Below are positions 45,040 to 56,992 of a stretch of DNA of 64,000 nt, in pieces. Position 1 is the stretch's first letter. Each line of letters opens with the position of its first letter. The notes under the pieces are model-generated. The model made no database searches, had not been told where the DNA came from, and saw only the letters and a program-made list of their open reading frames with translations. The DNA is from Calliphora vicina. Its lineage: Eukaryota > Arthropoda > Insecta > Diptera > Calliphoridae. The stretch spans positions 49,992,815 through 50,056,814 of the forward strand of contig NC_088781.1 of assembly GCF_958450345.1 (NCBI RefSeq), in the 5' to 3' direction. Both the position numbers and the translations under genes were made by a program.

Positions 45040-47203
45040 TAAGAAAGTATTGTCGGTCAAGCCCGACCATATAATAGGTCGGGCTACTACACTAAGTAAA
45101 AGAGCAAAAACATTTTTCTTTTAAAATTTCAATAATTTATATTTTTGAGTGATTTTCGGAAGTGGGCCTTATAAAATTTTGTTGGTAGATTTTTCTTAAC
45201 ACTTCAGAATATACAGTATCATTATTATTTTGGCTGTAAAGTATTTATATGGTTGTTTATAGTACTGTAAAGTCAAAGACTTTTTCTCGGCATTTTAATA
45301 TTAGAAAAATGTAATTTTTTTACTTTTGAATCAAAGTAGCCTGTGCTTTTTTCTTTAACGTTTTGTTTTGCAAATTGGCACATGGTTTTATAAAACAGTT
45401 AGCAGTTAACCATTCCACGTAGTTATTATGGAGTTTTTGCATGTTTTTTTTTATATAAAAGTGAAGTGATTAGGAACTAGTTTTAAATCTATAGAAACTA
45501 CATTAAAAAAAAAGTTTGAAAGGCCAAATTAAAAGGGGCTATTAGAGGTTAAGTGTAAGTTACATCTAATAATGTAAAGTATCAAGAGTAAGTACTATAA
45601 ATTTCAGCTGCAAATATCTGTTATTCCAATAACCAGAACGATTTGAGTGCCTTCTTATTTTACACATTTTTTTGGTATTTTTTGGTCAATTTCAAAAAAT
45701 TATGTAAGTTTGAGAATAATTTACGTCCATGCTGATATGACCAAACCATGTATTTGTATGTCGAAATTTTTTCAATGGATCATTTATGTTATTTTTAATT
45801 ATAAACCTAATTTGTAAATTACATAATTTTTTCGATACTTTTATAACGCCAATGTTTATTTGGCCAATTCCTTTATGTAATTTCTAATGTTTTTGCGACG
45901 GATCAAGTATATTGATCTTAAATGTACACCAAATTTCAGGCATTTAAATGAATAACCTAATTTGTTCGATACATGATTGTTTGGCCAAATTCTGTATATG
46001 TTATCCGAAATTTGAATGACCAATTTTTTTTCGATCAAACATTTCATTCTTTATTTTTGGACTAAATTTCAGCCACTTATATGCAATTTTTTTGATACTT
46101 TAAGAACGTCCATGCTTTTTGGCCAAACCCTGTATTTGAACATCGAAATATTTATTGATCGATCGGTTATGTTATTCTTAATACAAATACCAAATTTCAA
46201 ACATTTTTATGAAGAAATAAAGAAGTTATGGATTTTTGGCTGTGCCTTGTTGCTCTTGACTGTGCCTTGTTGCTCTAATTGAGCTGTGCATTGTTGCTCT
46301 AATTGACTGTGCCTTGTTGCTCTAATTAAATTATCATTCGTCCTCCTTGTCTTTGGATTAGGTCTACTGTGTCCCTCCTTCTTAATATGTTGCGCGCCAA
46401 TGTATTTGGATGGATTTCGAGCTTTTTTTTAAATATTTTTCTACATGTTAATGATCGAGTTATAAAGCAGAGGTTTAGAATCTAAACTAAGTGTAGAGTT
46501 TTTGCCAATTAGCCAATTAATTTTAATTGATTTTAATTTCATTTAAGTCAACTTTCCATCTATATGATTTTGTAAGTATCGAGATGCTTCTAATTTTCGA
46601 AAAATTTATCAGATATCTTGATTTTAAATCCCTGGTAAATTAATATTATGGATTTTTTTACTGCTTCCTTATTCAGCTCATTTATACGCTTCGCATGAGT
46701 TCCCAAAAAACTGTTTCTTGGGGGCTATGACCAATTATGGACCGATCACCATGAAATTAGGTCGTGTTATTTATGTCTATATGAAAGTTTACTATGTTGA
46801 ATTTTGTAAGTATTCCAACATTTTTAAGCGATTTATGCACCTTAAAGTGATTTTCGGAAGCGGTTCTATATGGGAGCTATGACTAATTATGGACCGATCG
46901 TAACAAAATTTGGTGACATGAATTTTGTATATATAAAACTTATTTGGAGCGAAAAATCCTTGGGCCGAAAAAATAATATGAGCCAAATTTGATCGAAATA
47001 TCTTCAAAATTGCGACCTGTACTCTGCGCACAAGGTTTACATGGACAGCCAGTCGACCAGCCAGCCAGACGGACGGACATAGAAAGTGATTCTAAGTCGA
47101 TCGGTATACTTTAAGGTGGGTGTTAGAATAATATTTATGGGCGTTACAAGTATCTGCGCAAACGCATAATACCCTCCCCACTATGGTGGTGTAGGGTATA
47201 AAA
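45040..47203 (+). mobile_element. HINE-A copy with 5' hairpin, (GTCY)n-type tract and 3' hairpin
   Basis: AAGTAAGAAAGTATTGTCGG at 45042 opens the element with the hairpin GTCGG-TCAAGC-CCGAC. The central-repeat module is broken at about 45173 and resumes at 46718. The 3' module includes CAGCCAGACGGACGGACA (about 47062-47080), GAGT-like CTAAGTCGATCGGTATAC, and the terminal hairpin ACCCTCCCCACTATGGTGGTGTAGGGT ending at about 47200 (described by its arms). It splits a LINE relic. Confidence 0.7.
45187..46715. repeat. Insertion within HINE-A carrying its own about 120-bp tandem units
   Basis: At least three diverged units (45724-46215) share ACGTCCATGC, TTTGGCCAAA(C/T)C, TGTATTTG and ACCAAATTTCA. 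At 46228-46330 a compact tandem repeat of four units with TGTGCCTTGTTGCTCTAATT follows. No inverted ends seen, no gene. Confidence 0.5.
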
Positions 47204-47204
47204 A

Positions 47205-47640
47205 ACTTATTGTCCTGACAAAATTTCCTTCGGAAGTACTCAAACTAATAGTCGACAATATCAGACTCAACTTTTATAACAATTCCAAAAAAAACCGTCC
47301 AAATCATTGCCTAACGAGCCATGCTATAAAAATATTCCTGCAAATAATTCAGCCTAGAATCTATGCGAAATGTTAATGGGAACTTCTTCAATTTACTGAA
47401 GACATGGGTACACGTGAAGCTCTATTTTCATTACAAATCCTAATCCAAAAATGGAAAAAATGCTCAAAAGGAAATTTACATATGCTTCATCAATTATGAA
47501 AAATCATTCAATTCAGTACAGCTCTATTGGCATTGAAGAAAATGAAATTCTCACTAATTCTTGGATTTACACTATTTTCCTTACAACACTTTTCAAATTT
47601 AATTTACACAATTTTTCCAGTAATATATATATCCTGTAAA
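47205..47640 (+). pseudogene. LINE relic: reverse-transcriptase part
   Basis: Following HINE-A, the plus strand reads KKNRPNHCLTSHAIKIFLQI, IIQPRIYAK, then GTREALFSLQILIQK and a decayed YEKAFD-like stretch (about 47280-47520). This corresponds to the LxSHAxKIxLxIIxxRI and GTRDAIF segments of RTE-like reverse transcriptases. Same strand and order as the endonuclease piece at 44165, so the two are halves of one insertion. Confidence 0.65.
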
Positions 47641-48610
47641 TCAAAGGATAGGTATATTTTGGAAAAAGTCTTGTGAAAATATGGCCTCTGTAAAGCCTAT
47701 TCGTCTCATCCCATTCTTTGAAAAATTTACCCAGTTTTGAAAGTGTTTTAAAAGTGTTGTTTGAAAATATCCCTGTAATAGAAATAAGGCCTACTTTTAG
47801 GCCTGTTCTTCCATTTCCTGCAAGATATATTTGAAGATGGCATTATTAATTTACTTATGTAAACACTTTTGTTCATTTCATTATATTTGCTTTTAATTTT
47901 TTTTTTTGTTTCTCTTCCTCTGAAATTGTTTCACTATTGTGTATTTGTGCTCTTTTTTTGTGATTTTCTGTACTCTTATTGTTATTTAATAAAGTGTATA
48001 TTGAATTTATACCCTAAAGGCACTTTGTCATTATGACTTGTCAAACTTCTACTTAAACACCTTTCGGTGTATTTTGTATGTATTGTTGTATAAATTTCGT
48101 TGTATTGTTGTAAATATAAGTTGGGAAACTTAACTTGTACAAAATATAAAACATGATGAAGGTAATGTGTTTTCTCTGTTGTTCCATAGTAAGTACTTAT
48201 AAGAGGGTTGTTAGAAAAGTGATAATGTTTTATTATTAGGAAAACTAGGATCATCGTTAGAATTACAGATCGTAAAATAGGTTGTTGTCTTTGATAAATT
48301 CTAGCCACATCCGTAAAATTCGTTCACTAAGGCAGAATCATTCAAGAACAAAATTCTTACCGCGTACTAATACCGTAGCTAAAATCCATAGTTAGCCCAC
48401 CGAGACCCGAAGCATTTATCTCGTCCGTCTATGTAAACTTTGTAATAAAACCACAGGTCGCACATTCACAGATAATTCGACGAAATTTGGTACAAGCTTT
48501 TTTAATGTCCCAGTGAAAAAGCCTATTGAATTTGTTTAGAATCGGTTTATTATTTCTCCTAGCCCCCACATGATTGATCTATCTGAAAATAGTTAGCTCA
48601 CATAAATATC
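47641..48610. other. Gene-free stretch with a decayed DINE-like piece
   Basis: 48470-48600 resembles the DINE-like text at 11330-11420 (AATCGGTTTATTATTTCTCC). Otherwise nothing recognised. Confidence 0.4.
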
Positions 48611-48613
48611 TAA

Positions 48614-48740
48614 CCCCCAGTAACACGAAGTCTGGTTATGTATTAACAAATAGTTAAACTGACAGTTTTCATACAAAAATATTTTTAACCGACAGTATAA
48701 CTATTAGTTAGGCTATAACCAGGCTTCGTGTTAATGGGGG
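48614..48740. mobile_element. Tourist-like MITE, copy 1
   Basis: 127 bp with inverted ends CCCCCAGTAACACGAAG / (inverse) CCCCCATTAACACGAAG, continuing through CTGGTTAT. TAA flanks both sides (48611-48613 and 48741-48743), the duplication expected of PIF/Harbinger-derived MITEs. Confidence 0.82.
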
Positions 48741-48744
48741 TAAG

Positions 48745-50075
48745 TGACAAAAACGTCTTAAAGAAAAATACCTTAGCTTTCTTTAGACCAAAAATAATAA
48801 AAGAGTCCATTTTGAAAAAAATCAAAAACGACCAAAAAGCTCTTCAATGAAAAGCTTTCTCTTTTGAGAAAAAGTTCCCATTTTTTTTAAAAAAGTCAAA
48901 GAAGCTTTTGATTTTGCAAAAACAAAGTCTGAAATATATTTTTTTATTTTTTTTTCGAAAGAATGAAGAGCTATCTAAACTGGTACCGTGAAATAGCTCC
49001 CAATGAAATAACTCCCTATGAAATAATTCCCATCAAAAATGAAATAATTCCCAAACTTGAAAAATTAAATAACTACCAAAGGGTAAAATGAAATTACTCC
49101 CAATAATCAGCGGTTTCATAATTTTAAAAATATTACTCCCAAAAAAGCGAAATAACTCCCAATGAAATAAATCCCAATAGAAATGAAATAATTCCCAATC
49201 CGAAGCAATTTATTTATGTAATCTAAAAAAAGGAACTTCAAACGTGAAATTATTCTTTGCTTACCAAACATTTTTTGCATTGCGGGCCTATGGCATAGCG
49301 CAAAGTTTTCTCCTCTGGGATATGTCAAAAACTGGCTTCACTCAGAAAATTTGTTTTGCATTGACGGCCTTCGGCCGGACGCTAAGGTTTTCTCCTCTGG
49401 GATGTATCAAAATCTGGCTTCGCTCAGAAAAGATTTCTATCATTGCACCAGATTAAGAAATCATTGCAACCTGACAAAGGCCGACGATGTAAAAATAATC
49501 TTTTCTGTGCCAAGCCGGTTTTTGATACACCCCAGAGGAGAAAACCTTAGCGACCGGCCGAAGGCCGGCAATGCAAAAAACTTTTCTGAGTGAAGCCAGT
49601 TTTTTATATTTATGGGTTCTGATTTTGCAAAGCAGAACCCAACAAAAATGAAATAACTCCCAATACTGTGAAATAACTCCTAATTCCCAAAATAAAATGA
49701 AATAAAACCCAACAAAAATTTCATTGGGAGTTATTGCATTATGAAATAACTCCCAACAAACAACAAACTCCCAAAAAAATTATGAAATAACTCCCTATGC
49801 GTTAGGAGTTGTTTCATAATGAAATAAGTCCTAAGTTGTATGAAAAATTTGTTGGGTGTTATTTCATCTTTTCGTGGGGAGTTATTTCATTTGGTAGTTA
49901 TTTCACGGTACCATCTAAACTATCTAAGCTATGTGGGTCTAAAAAACAATATGTATAAGTTAGATGGATGAGAAAACACACTTGTTTGCCCCCTCCAAAA
50001 ACAGAGTGTTAGATCTTATTGAAAAATGGTGTCTACATTACTAACCTTGGTACAAATATCAATTTTTAAAATTTA
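48745..50075. repeat. Damaged copy of the long-inverted-repeat family, split by Foldback
   Basis: The left part (to 48981) has the internal A-rich modules and GAAGAGCTATCTAAACT. The right part (49913 on) has ATCTAAACTATCTAAGC, GTTAGATGGATGAGAAAAC and ACTAACCTTGGTACAAAT. These match the complete element at 22342-23329. Confidence 0.65.
48982..49912. mobile_element. Foldback-type element with 9-bp target duplication
   Basis: The ends GGTACCGTGAAATA are inverted. Both arms are built from many imperfect copies of GAAATAACTCCCAAT, in the style of Drosophila FB elements. ATCTAAACT flanks both sides (48973-48981 and 49913-49921), a 9-bp duplication as in FB and Mutator-like elements. The GC-richer middle (49250-49610) has three copies of a CTCCTCTGGG/GGCTTC(A/G)CTCAGAAAA module, two direct and one inverted, plus GGCCTTCGGCCGG. 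No transposase. Confidence 0.88.
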
Positions 50076-50147
50076 AATTAAATTCTAATAATGCTAAATC
50101 CTAATAACCTTTTTAGAAATTTTTTTTAGATAACTTAAAAAGAATAA

Positions 50148-50247
50148 CCCCCAGTAACACGATGGCTGGTTATGTGTTTACTAATAGTTATACTGACAGT
50201 TTTCATACAAACAAATTTTAACGGACCAGGCTTCGAGTTAATGGGGG
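50148..50247. mobile_element. Tourist-like MITE, copy 2
   Basis: 100 bp, same ends as copy 1 (CCCCCAGTAACACGA), TAA on both sides (50145-50147 and 50248-50250). It is inserted in a reversed family C copy. The uninterrupted version of that site is at 9295-9320. Confidence 0.82.
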
Positions 50248-50249
50248 TA

Positions 50250-50596
50250 AAAGTAATTTTTTTACCCAAAAACCAGTGAAAAATCACCTTTTTGCTATTT
50301 TTAAATTCAAATGCATATAATTTTGAAGTCAGTCACGATTTTTAAACAATTCTTTTTTGTTTGACATATTCATTTAGAAAATCGGGTAATATTTGGGCCC
50401 ACTGTTATCAAAAATTGGAGAAGAGTGGGTAAAAATGTTGAATTATTTTTTTTTGGAAATAGGAACACAGACCAAGAAATAGGATCGTTTTCAAAATTGA
50501 ACCTGGGTAACCCAAGCGGTCCAAATTCAAAACTTAAACTCGACAACACTTCTTCTTTGCGCAGAAGATAAAGATTTATTTTCCTTTTCTTTTTTA
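50250..50596 (-). repeat. Reversed family C fragment
   Basis: Read on the minus strand it follows 8800-9290: GCAAAGAAGAAGTGTTGTCG, AATTTTGAATTTGGACC, then the ATTCAAAATTATATGCATTT region. It joins the text upstream of MITE copy 2. Its outer end meets a HINE-B 3' hairpin. Confidence 0.55.
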
Positions 50597-52543
50597 TACC
50601 CTTCACCTTCGTGAGAAGGTAAACTACATATCGATAGCTTAATATAAAAAAGGAGTAACTCGATTTTTTGTTACTTTACAGGAGAACGAAAAAACTTAAT
50701 AAAATTCATAAAATTTTAGACTCAAGAAAAGTTTTAATGCTATTTTTAATAAGAATATCACATCACATTTTATTTCTCATTTAAATTTTTTTTTTTTATT
50801 TCAATGAAGTTATTTAATATACTCTTTTTACATTGATATTTTTGAAAAAAAAAAATTAGTTACGCCTTTTTTATATTAAGCCATCGATATACATATATAT
50901 TCTGGATCCTTATAGATAGCAGAGTCGATTAAGCCATGTCGATTGAAATCAATTTTCTGAAGACCCCAAATACCTTCGGGATCCAAGTCTTCAATAATTC
51001 TGTCAGACATGCTTTCGAGAAGTTTCCTATTTAAAATCAGCAAAATCGGTCCACAAATGGCTGAGATATGAGGAAAAAACAGGACCACCTCGATTTTTGA
51101 TCTATTTTTGACATATATCTGGATTACTGAGTCATTAATATCGACAATATGGATATCTAGTGATAGATATTTCAAAGTCCCATTGCACTATAGTTCAAAG
51201 TATCACTTTTTCCGTGCGAAATTAATAACTATTAAAGTATTCTACTGTTAGATAATAAAATTGGACCATAGGTAGAAATACTTATATTTTCAACAAATTT
51301 AAGAAAAAATTAACCCTCTGTCGACCCATCAGGAGAAAAATAAAGTAAATTCATTGCTTTTGATTAGAAAAAATTTATTTCATATTAGTTTTCAGTCAAA
51401 TGAATCAGTAATTCATTTTGTAAACACATTTGATTCAAAATAGTAATTGAAGAATCAGATAAAACTTCGCACAGTGGTATAGAAAAAAAAGAGGGAAATA
51501 AATCTGTAATTTCTAAATCGTTAGTCCTTAGTTAGAATTGAATAAAATTTGACATGCGCAAAGAAGAAGTGTTGAGGAGTTTAAATTTTGAATTTTGACC
51601 GCATGGGCCCACCAGGGGTGTTCCCCATAGTAGAACACCTCGGGTATGTTCAATTTTTAAAACGATCCTATTTCTTCGTCTGTGTTTTCCATAATCTGCT
51701 TCGAATGTATTAATACCTTGTGTAATGTGGATGTCATTATAAACCAAAGATACAAATCTGAAAGCATATATCACCATTAAGCCATCTAGTGTTTTCATTT
51801 CGAAAATTATCTCCTTTCTTCTTCATTTTTGACATTTTACTTTTAAGTAATTGTAGACAAAATGGAGGACTTTTTCATCCAATAATTTCTTACATCCCTT
51901 AGGAATAACAGGAGCACTAATTTTCTTCACAATATATTTAATAATAGCATCATACTTTGTGTTATTTGGGCGTTCTTTTAGCCAAATTTCAAAAAGTTAA
52001 TTTTTTTATAGCACAGTAACCTAGAAAAAATTAAATTACTCAGAAAGCGCAAAAATGCGCAGTATGAAATAAAGTGAAATGAATTCACAACATTTCAATA
52101 TATTCATTTCTTTTTATTTCAAGTTTAACAAACGTTAATATTTTTTTAAAAGCTTCTATAAAGTTGAAGTTTTGTAATCAAAAGAAATTACTTTAAGGTT
52201 ATGTTTAAAAATTGTAATTTTTAATATAAAGGGAAATAGTTTCCAAATATTTAGGAAAAAAAATTAAGTACTTTGACGTATGTTGGACCAACAATGGTTC
52301 AAATCGGAAAAAATATTTTTTTAATCCAACTTTTTTTTTCACAAAAAAAAAAATTAAATTAAAAAAAAAAATGTTTAATTTAAAAAAAAAAATTTTAAAA
52401 AACAATTCGAAAAAAAATTTTCCAAAAAATTAAAAAAAAATTTTGTTTACCTAAAAATATTTAAAATTTGTATTTTGAAGTATAATTTTGTGAATGGAAT
52501 ATTAGATTCGACACAGCCGAATATAGCTCTCCTACTTGTTTTT
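50597..52543 (-). mobile_element. HINE-B copy, interrupted
   Basis: Minus strand: ACAAGTAGGAGAGCTATATT at 52543, the hairpin ATTCGGC-TGT-GTCGAAT, then A/T-rich text. After an interruption, 51180-50890 gives AATATGGATATCTAGTGATAG-like text, GTCTGACAGAATTATTGAAG and GGATCCAGAATATATATG. The 3' hairpin CCTTCTCACGAAGGTGAAGG is at about 50600-50625. The (GTCY)n tract is lost. Confidence 0.6.
51470..51670 (+). repeat. Family C left end inside HINE-B
   Basis: CACAGTGGTATAG, A-run, GAGGGAAATAAATCTGTAAT, then text as at 8800-8940. Preceded by CG. Right end not found. Confidence 0.55.
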
Positions 52544-52559
52544 CTATACCATTGTATGG

Positions 52560-53285
52560 CTAATTTTAAACTAGTAGCTCTTAATTAAGGCGGGCGTATG
52601 AGTATTATTAATATATATATTAATGCCTTTATTCATAACAATTATGTACAAAATTTTTAGTATTCTTAATAGAAAGTTCATATAATAGAATATAGGGCAC
52701 CAACAAACTCTCTCCAGTTTACACGATCAGCTGCGAATGCTTTGATTGGGTTCCAAGATTTATTTGCCTTTTGACATTCTTTGAGTGTTGTCCGCTGCCA
52801 GGTGTTTCGTGGGTGACCGGGTCGACGATGTCCTTGGGTATTCCATTCCAGGGCATTTCTTGCGATGTCCCATATTGGCCTTCGGAGTATGTGGCCAATC
52901 CAAGTCCATTTCCGTCTAAGTATATCCGTAGTAACAGAAGACATGTTCGAAATCGCTAGTAACTGATTGTTTGTCACCGAATTGGGCCAGAATATTCCGT
53001 TTATTTGACGGAGGCAACGATTAATGAATGTTTGTAGTCTGGCTATTTGATGTTGTGTTGTACCCCAGGTAGTGCAGCCGTATAGAAGTATTGATATCAC
53101 ACTGCAGTTGAATATGCGTATTTTTGTCTTCCTAGATATACATATGGCTAGAACGCCATACCTTGTATAGCCTATTGAATGCTACTCTCGCTTTATTTAC
53201 CCTGTTGTTTATATCCTCTTCAGAACCCCCATCTTTGCTTAGAATACTTCCGAGGTAACAAAATGTTTTGACGTCAATTATTAAT
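52560..53285 (-). pseudogene. RTE-like LINE, 3' end of the reverse-transcriptase gene
   Basis: Minus strand 53280-52681 reads VKTFCYLGSILSKDGGSEED, NNRVNKARVAFNRL, then after a frameshift ISILLYGCTTW, LQTFINRCLRQI, RRKWTWIGHILRRP, HRRPGHPRNTW, and a final WREFVGALYSII before the stop. The LLYGC, WxGHxxR and GRPxxxW motifs are typical of the tail of this LINE group. The 3' UTR has GAATAAAGG and ends in TA-rich repeats near 52600. The copy is 5' truncated and carries at least one frameshift near 53140. Confidence 0.8.
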
Positions 53286-53289
53286 ATAA

Positions 53290-54540
53290 ATACAATTAAA
53301 TATAAGTTATGATTTGACTCTTAAGATTATCCAAAAATTCTTTGAATACTATTTAACTGTCAAGCTGAAATTCCTTTTTATACTAACTGAAAATAATTGC
53401 AATTTTCCTAAACACCCTCGCATTTTCATGTTACGTCGAAATGCAACAGCAGCTTTTAAGTGACAGTAAAACAGAAATATCAAGATACTTGCAACTTAGA
53501 ATGTAACCAATATGTACTTACTTACGTACGTTGAAGCTAAAACAATGAAAATTCTTTTGGAAAATTCTTTCTTTACAGCTGTTATGACTATACTATGCGC
53601 TGCCTATGCTGACTGGTCTTTGCATCCTTGCTGGCTAAATAACTACGTCTAAGATGCACTCAAGTGTTATAAAAAGTAAACAAAAACAACACACAAAAAC
53701 TACAAAGTAAAGGAACAGTAAAGAAAAGAGCAAACTTGAGAGAAAAAAAAAGAAAGAAAAAAGATTTTTTTCTATGGCCTAAAAATAAAATACATTCTTT
53801 ACTCATACATATGTATGTATATATACGTACATATACTATACATATCTGAAAAAGTTTGTATATAAAAGTATTTGTTTTTGCCCATTCTATTTAACAGACA
53901 CACACTCACAAAGAAAAAGTAAACTTTTATACATATAAATAGGCCACTTGTCATTTTCCAGGTTTTTTTTTTCTATATCCTTGTTGTTGGCTTCTTTTTT
54001 CTGTCTCTTTTCTGAAAAGCAGCATGTTGTATTAACCATAGTTTTATCACTGTAAATGTATGTTGTATTTGATATGTCTGTCGTTCTAACGTTGCTAACG
54101 TAAGCGTAAAAGTGTAAAGTAAATTTACACTTTACTAAATCATTTCAAATTTGAAATAGACACAAAATTGGGTCCATGCAAAAGAATATAACAGAGCAAA
54201 CCTGAGAAATGAAAAAAAAAGAAGACAAAAAAAAAAACTGACAGATGAATATTGTGGAATTTTTTGTATCGTCATCTATTTTTTTTTGTAAAATTTCTAA
54301 ATCTAATTCATTTGGCTTGTGAATGACGAGTAACAATTGGAGTGTTTGTGACAAGTCAAACAGGAATGTTCGGTAGTGTGGAATTTTTTACATTCAACAC
54401 AGTATGAAATATCACACTGAAGTTTTAGCTTTCTTTTCGAAATTGACCAAGTTTTATATTATCCCCTCCTCCCCAAGAAATTAAAATGACCATTAGGCTC
54501 TACTCGGTAAAAATCTAATACATAATGAAATATTTTTATA
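53290..54540. other. Gene-free stretch
   Basis: A (TA/GTAC)-rich microsatellite lies around 53800-53840. No gene recognised. Confidence 0.4.
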
Positions 54541-55000
54541 CCCACCATCACCATATTGATTTTGTCATTCTGATTGTAACACACCGAAATACAAATTCTA
54601 AGACTATCTAGCTATGTCCGCACTTCCGTCTGTCTTTGAAAACTCCAAAGGAGCTACGTGGTTGAAATTATCCATAAATCCCATAAATCCAAATATACCA
54701 GTGGATAAGAGTTATTTGGTATTGAAAATAGGGAATATCGGTCCACTATTTATACAAATCTCTGAAATTTTACTTAAAGTATGGCAAAAATCGGACAACA
54801 TTTGTCCCTAGTCCCCACACAAAGTCCCCCTTATTCTTCTACTTCGTTTCCATAAGAAATAGTTTAAAGTATTGGAAATAACATGCTAAAAATTGGAAAT
54901 GGGATTCTACGAATTTCTAAAATTTTCTAAAATATTTTCAATTCATTCCATTCAAATTAAATTTTCTGCAGATCAAACCAAAACTGAGGCAATATTCTTC
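54541..55000 (+). mobile_element. DINE-like fragment, third family
   Basis: TATACCCACCATCACCATAT, TTGTCATTCTGATTGTAA, then GTCCGCACTTCCGTCTGTC (a GTCY tract) and AATATCGGTCCACTATTT. It aligns in order with 17520-17960. Ends are not resolved. Confidence 0.5.
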
Positions 55001-55783
55001 TACGTTATTGAATGCTTCCCAAGTTTTAAGGTTTTATTTTGCAGTTTTACTATAATTTTGTAGTTAAATGAGAAACAAATTTAAACGATTTTAATCCATT
55101 CTGTCCTACTTATATAAAATTGAACTAAAACATTTACTGAACTGTAGGGGAATTGTAAATAAAAGGTCTAAAATACAATCAACAAACACGTATTTATTTT
55201 TACAACAAACTCTTTAACTTTGTATTTATTTACCTACAGCAGCCACAAATTCACATACAAAGTTGACGTAGGCTAAACAAGAAACAGAGACGTGGGCGAA
55301 TATAAATATAAAGAGATTTGGAGTTCATGGAAAGAAGAGGAGCCTTTAAAAAAATAAATTCTTTGGTTAGAATAACATCCTACACATAAGTCGTCTCTTG
55401 TAATTCTTTGGGTATCGAAATGAAAACAATCAGTATACTGTGGAAAAAAACCTTTGATTCCGAAATCTTAGTTTACTAATCTCTTACCTATTAGAATAAA
55501 TTAAAAACATTTTTTAGAAACTTACAAGAGTTTTTTTCATTTATTTTATATCTGCACGCGTACTTGAATGTTTTACTTTCAAAATAAAACCGTCATAAAT
55601 TAGAGTCTCTAGACTTTGGAAATTTAGCTTATAAATAATTGTCGTAATATTTTTTGCCGGAAAATTATAAGGTGTCCGAGGCATTAAGAGGCTTTGAAAA
55701 TCCAATTTTTTAATAAAATTCATGATAAAAAAATCGTTGTGATAGACAAAATTTAAATTATGAATTAAATATATATTTTTATA
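55001..55783. other. Gene-free AT-rich stretch
   Basis: Nothing recognised. Confidence 0.4.
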
Positions 55784-56992
55784 TACAGTTTGTCAAAAAT
55801 ATCTTTGCACAGTAAACAAATTTTTAAAATTTTATTTTCATTTAAGAATTCCAAGAATAAATTTATTACATTTTTGTTTTTTTTCACACATTCCGTTATT
55901 GGACCTCTTACGACTATCTGACTCCACCAACATATTTAAAATTGACAAACTCGTTACAACACCAACAACAAAAATATATGTTTTTTCAATATGAATGGTG
56001 TCAAAAAAATCTTTGCATACTGAGTGAAGAAAACAAAAAATTGGTTAAATATACTCGAATTTTGTGCAAATAGGCCTTTTTATGAATGTAATCGCATTTG
56101 AAAGAGGATGCATAGCGTTTAGTTAAAAAATATTTTTTTAAGTTCTACAAGTGACTTTATATTTAAATAAAAATAATGGCAGGAATCACACTCCGAAAAA
56201 GATTATACTTTTTGTTTTTAAATTATTATAAAGGAAAATCTGCAAGTGGAAAATGATTATGGGCTAAGAGTATCACATGAAACACTCCGAAATGTGCTAC
56301 TAAAACCCAAATATTCTTCAGGAATGGCTAGGAAAAAACCCCTGCTCTAAATCAAAAATATTGAGAAACGATTAAGATTTTCTATAGAGCACATTTCACT
56401 CCTTCCAGAGTGCTGGGACGACTAAATTTTTTCTGATGAGACAAAAATAATGTTGTACTGTCATGATGGAATCCAAAAAGTTTGGCGAAAACCTCTGACA
56501 GCTCTAGAAAACAAAAATTTAATTCCTACAGTTAAGTTTGGAAAGCTTTCAGTTATGGTATGGGGTTGTATATCCAGTAAGGCATTAGGGGTAATCAGGA
56601 TTTTGGATAAAATATTGACGAAATAAGTTTATCTTGATGTTTTAAAAACCGATACCATTCTGAAATTCGGTTTTGTTGACCCGGTAAATTCAAACAAGTT
56701 TTAATACAAATATTACTAGACAATGATCCCAAACATAACTCTTATTTATTTGGTCGTGGTTACTATATAACTGTACAAAAGTTATTGATACCCCTGCCCG
56801 AAGTCCTGATATTAACCATATCGAAAATTTGTGGGTACATTTAAAGAAAAAAGTGGGACAAAATACCCTTGGAATATGATATCCCGTAATTGATGCTCAA
56901 GTTGGATACACAATATATTAGCAGCTAAAACCCTGAAAATGTTCACAAACTTAATATTTTATCGAATGTGCAAACATTTATTTGACAGTATA
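55784..56992 (+). pseudogene. Tc1-like transposon relic
   Basis: The inverted ends CAGTTTGTCAAAAATATCTT (left, after TA at 55784) and (inverse) CTGTCAAATAAATGTTTGCA (right) are diverged. An internal repeat GTGTCAAAAAAATCTTTGCA at about 56006 suggests an IR/DR arrangement. The coding relic (about 56240-56930) reads DYGLRVSHETLRNVL, ARKKPLL, FSDETKIMLY with the first catalytic Asp, VWRKPLTAL, KFGKLSVMVWGCIS, and a decayed C-terminus. Stops and shifts throughout. Middle segments match Tc1-family proteins. Confidence 0.8.

Noticed and set aside
52771..52959. Plus-strand open frame at 52.8 kb
   Set aside because: Antisense of the LINE reverse-transcriptase relic.
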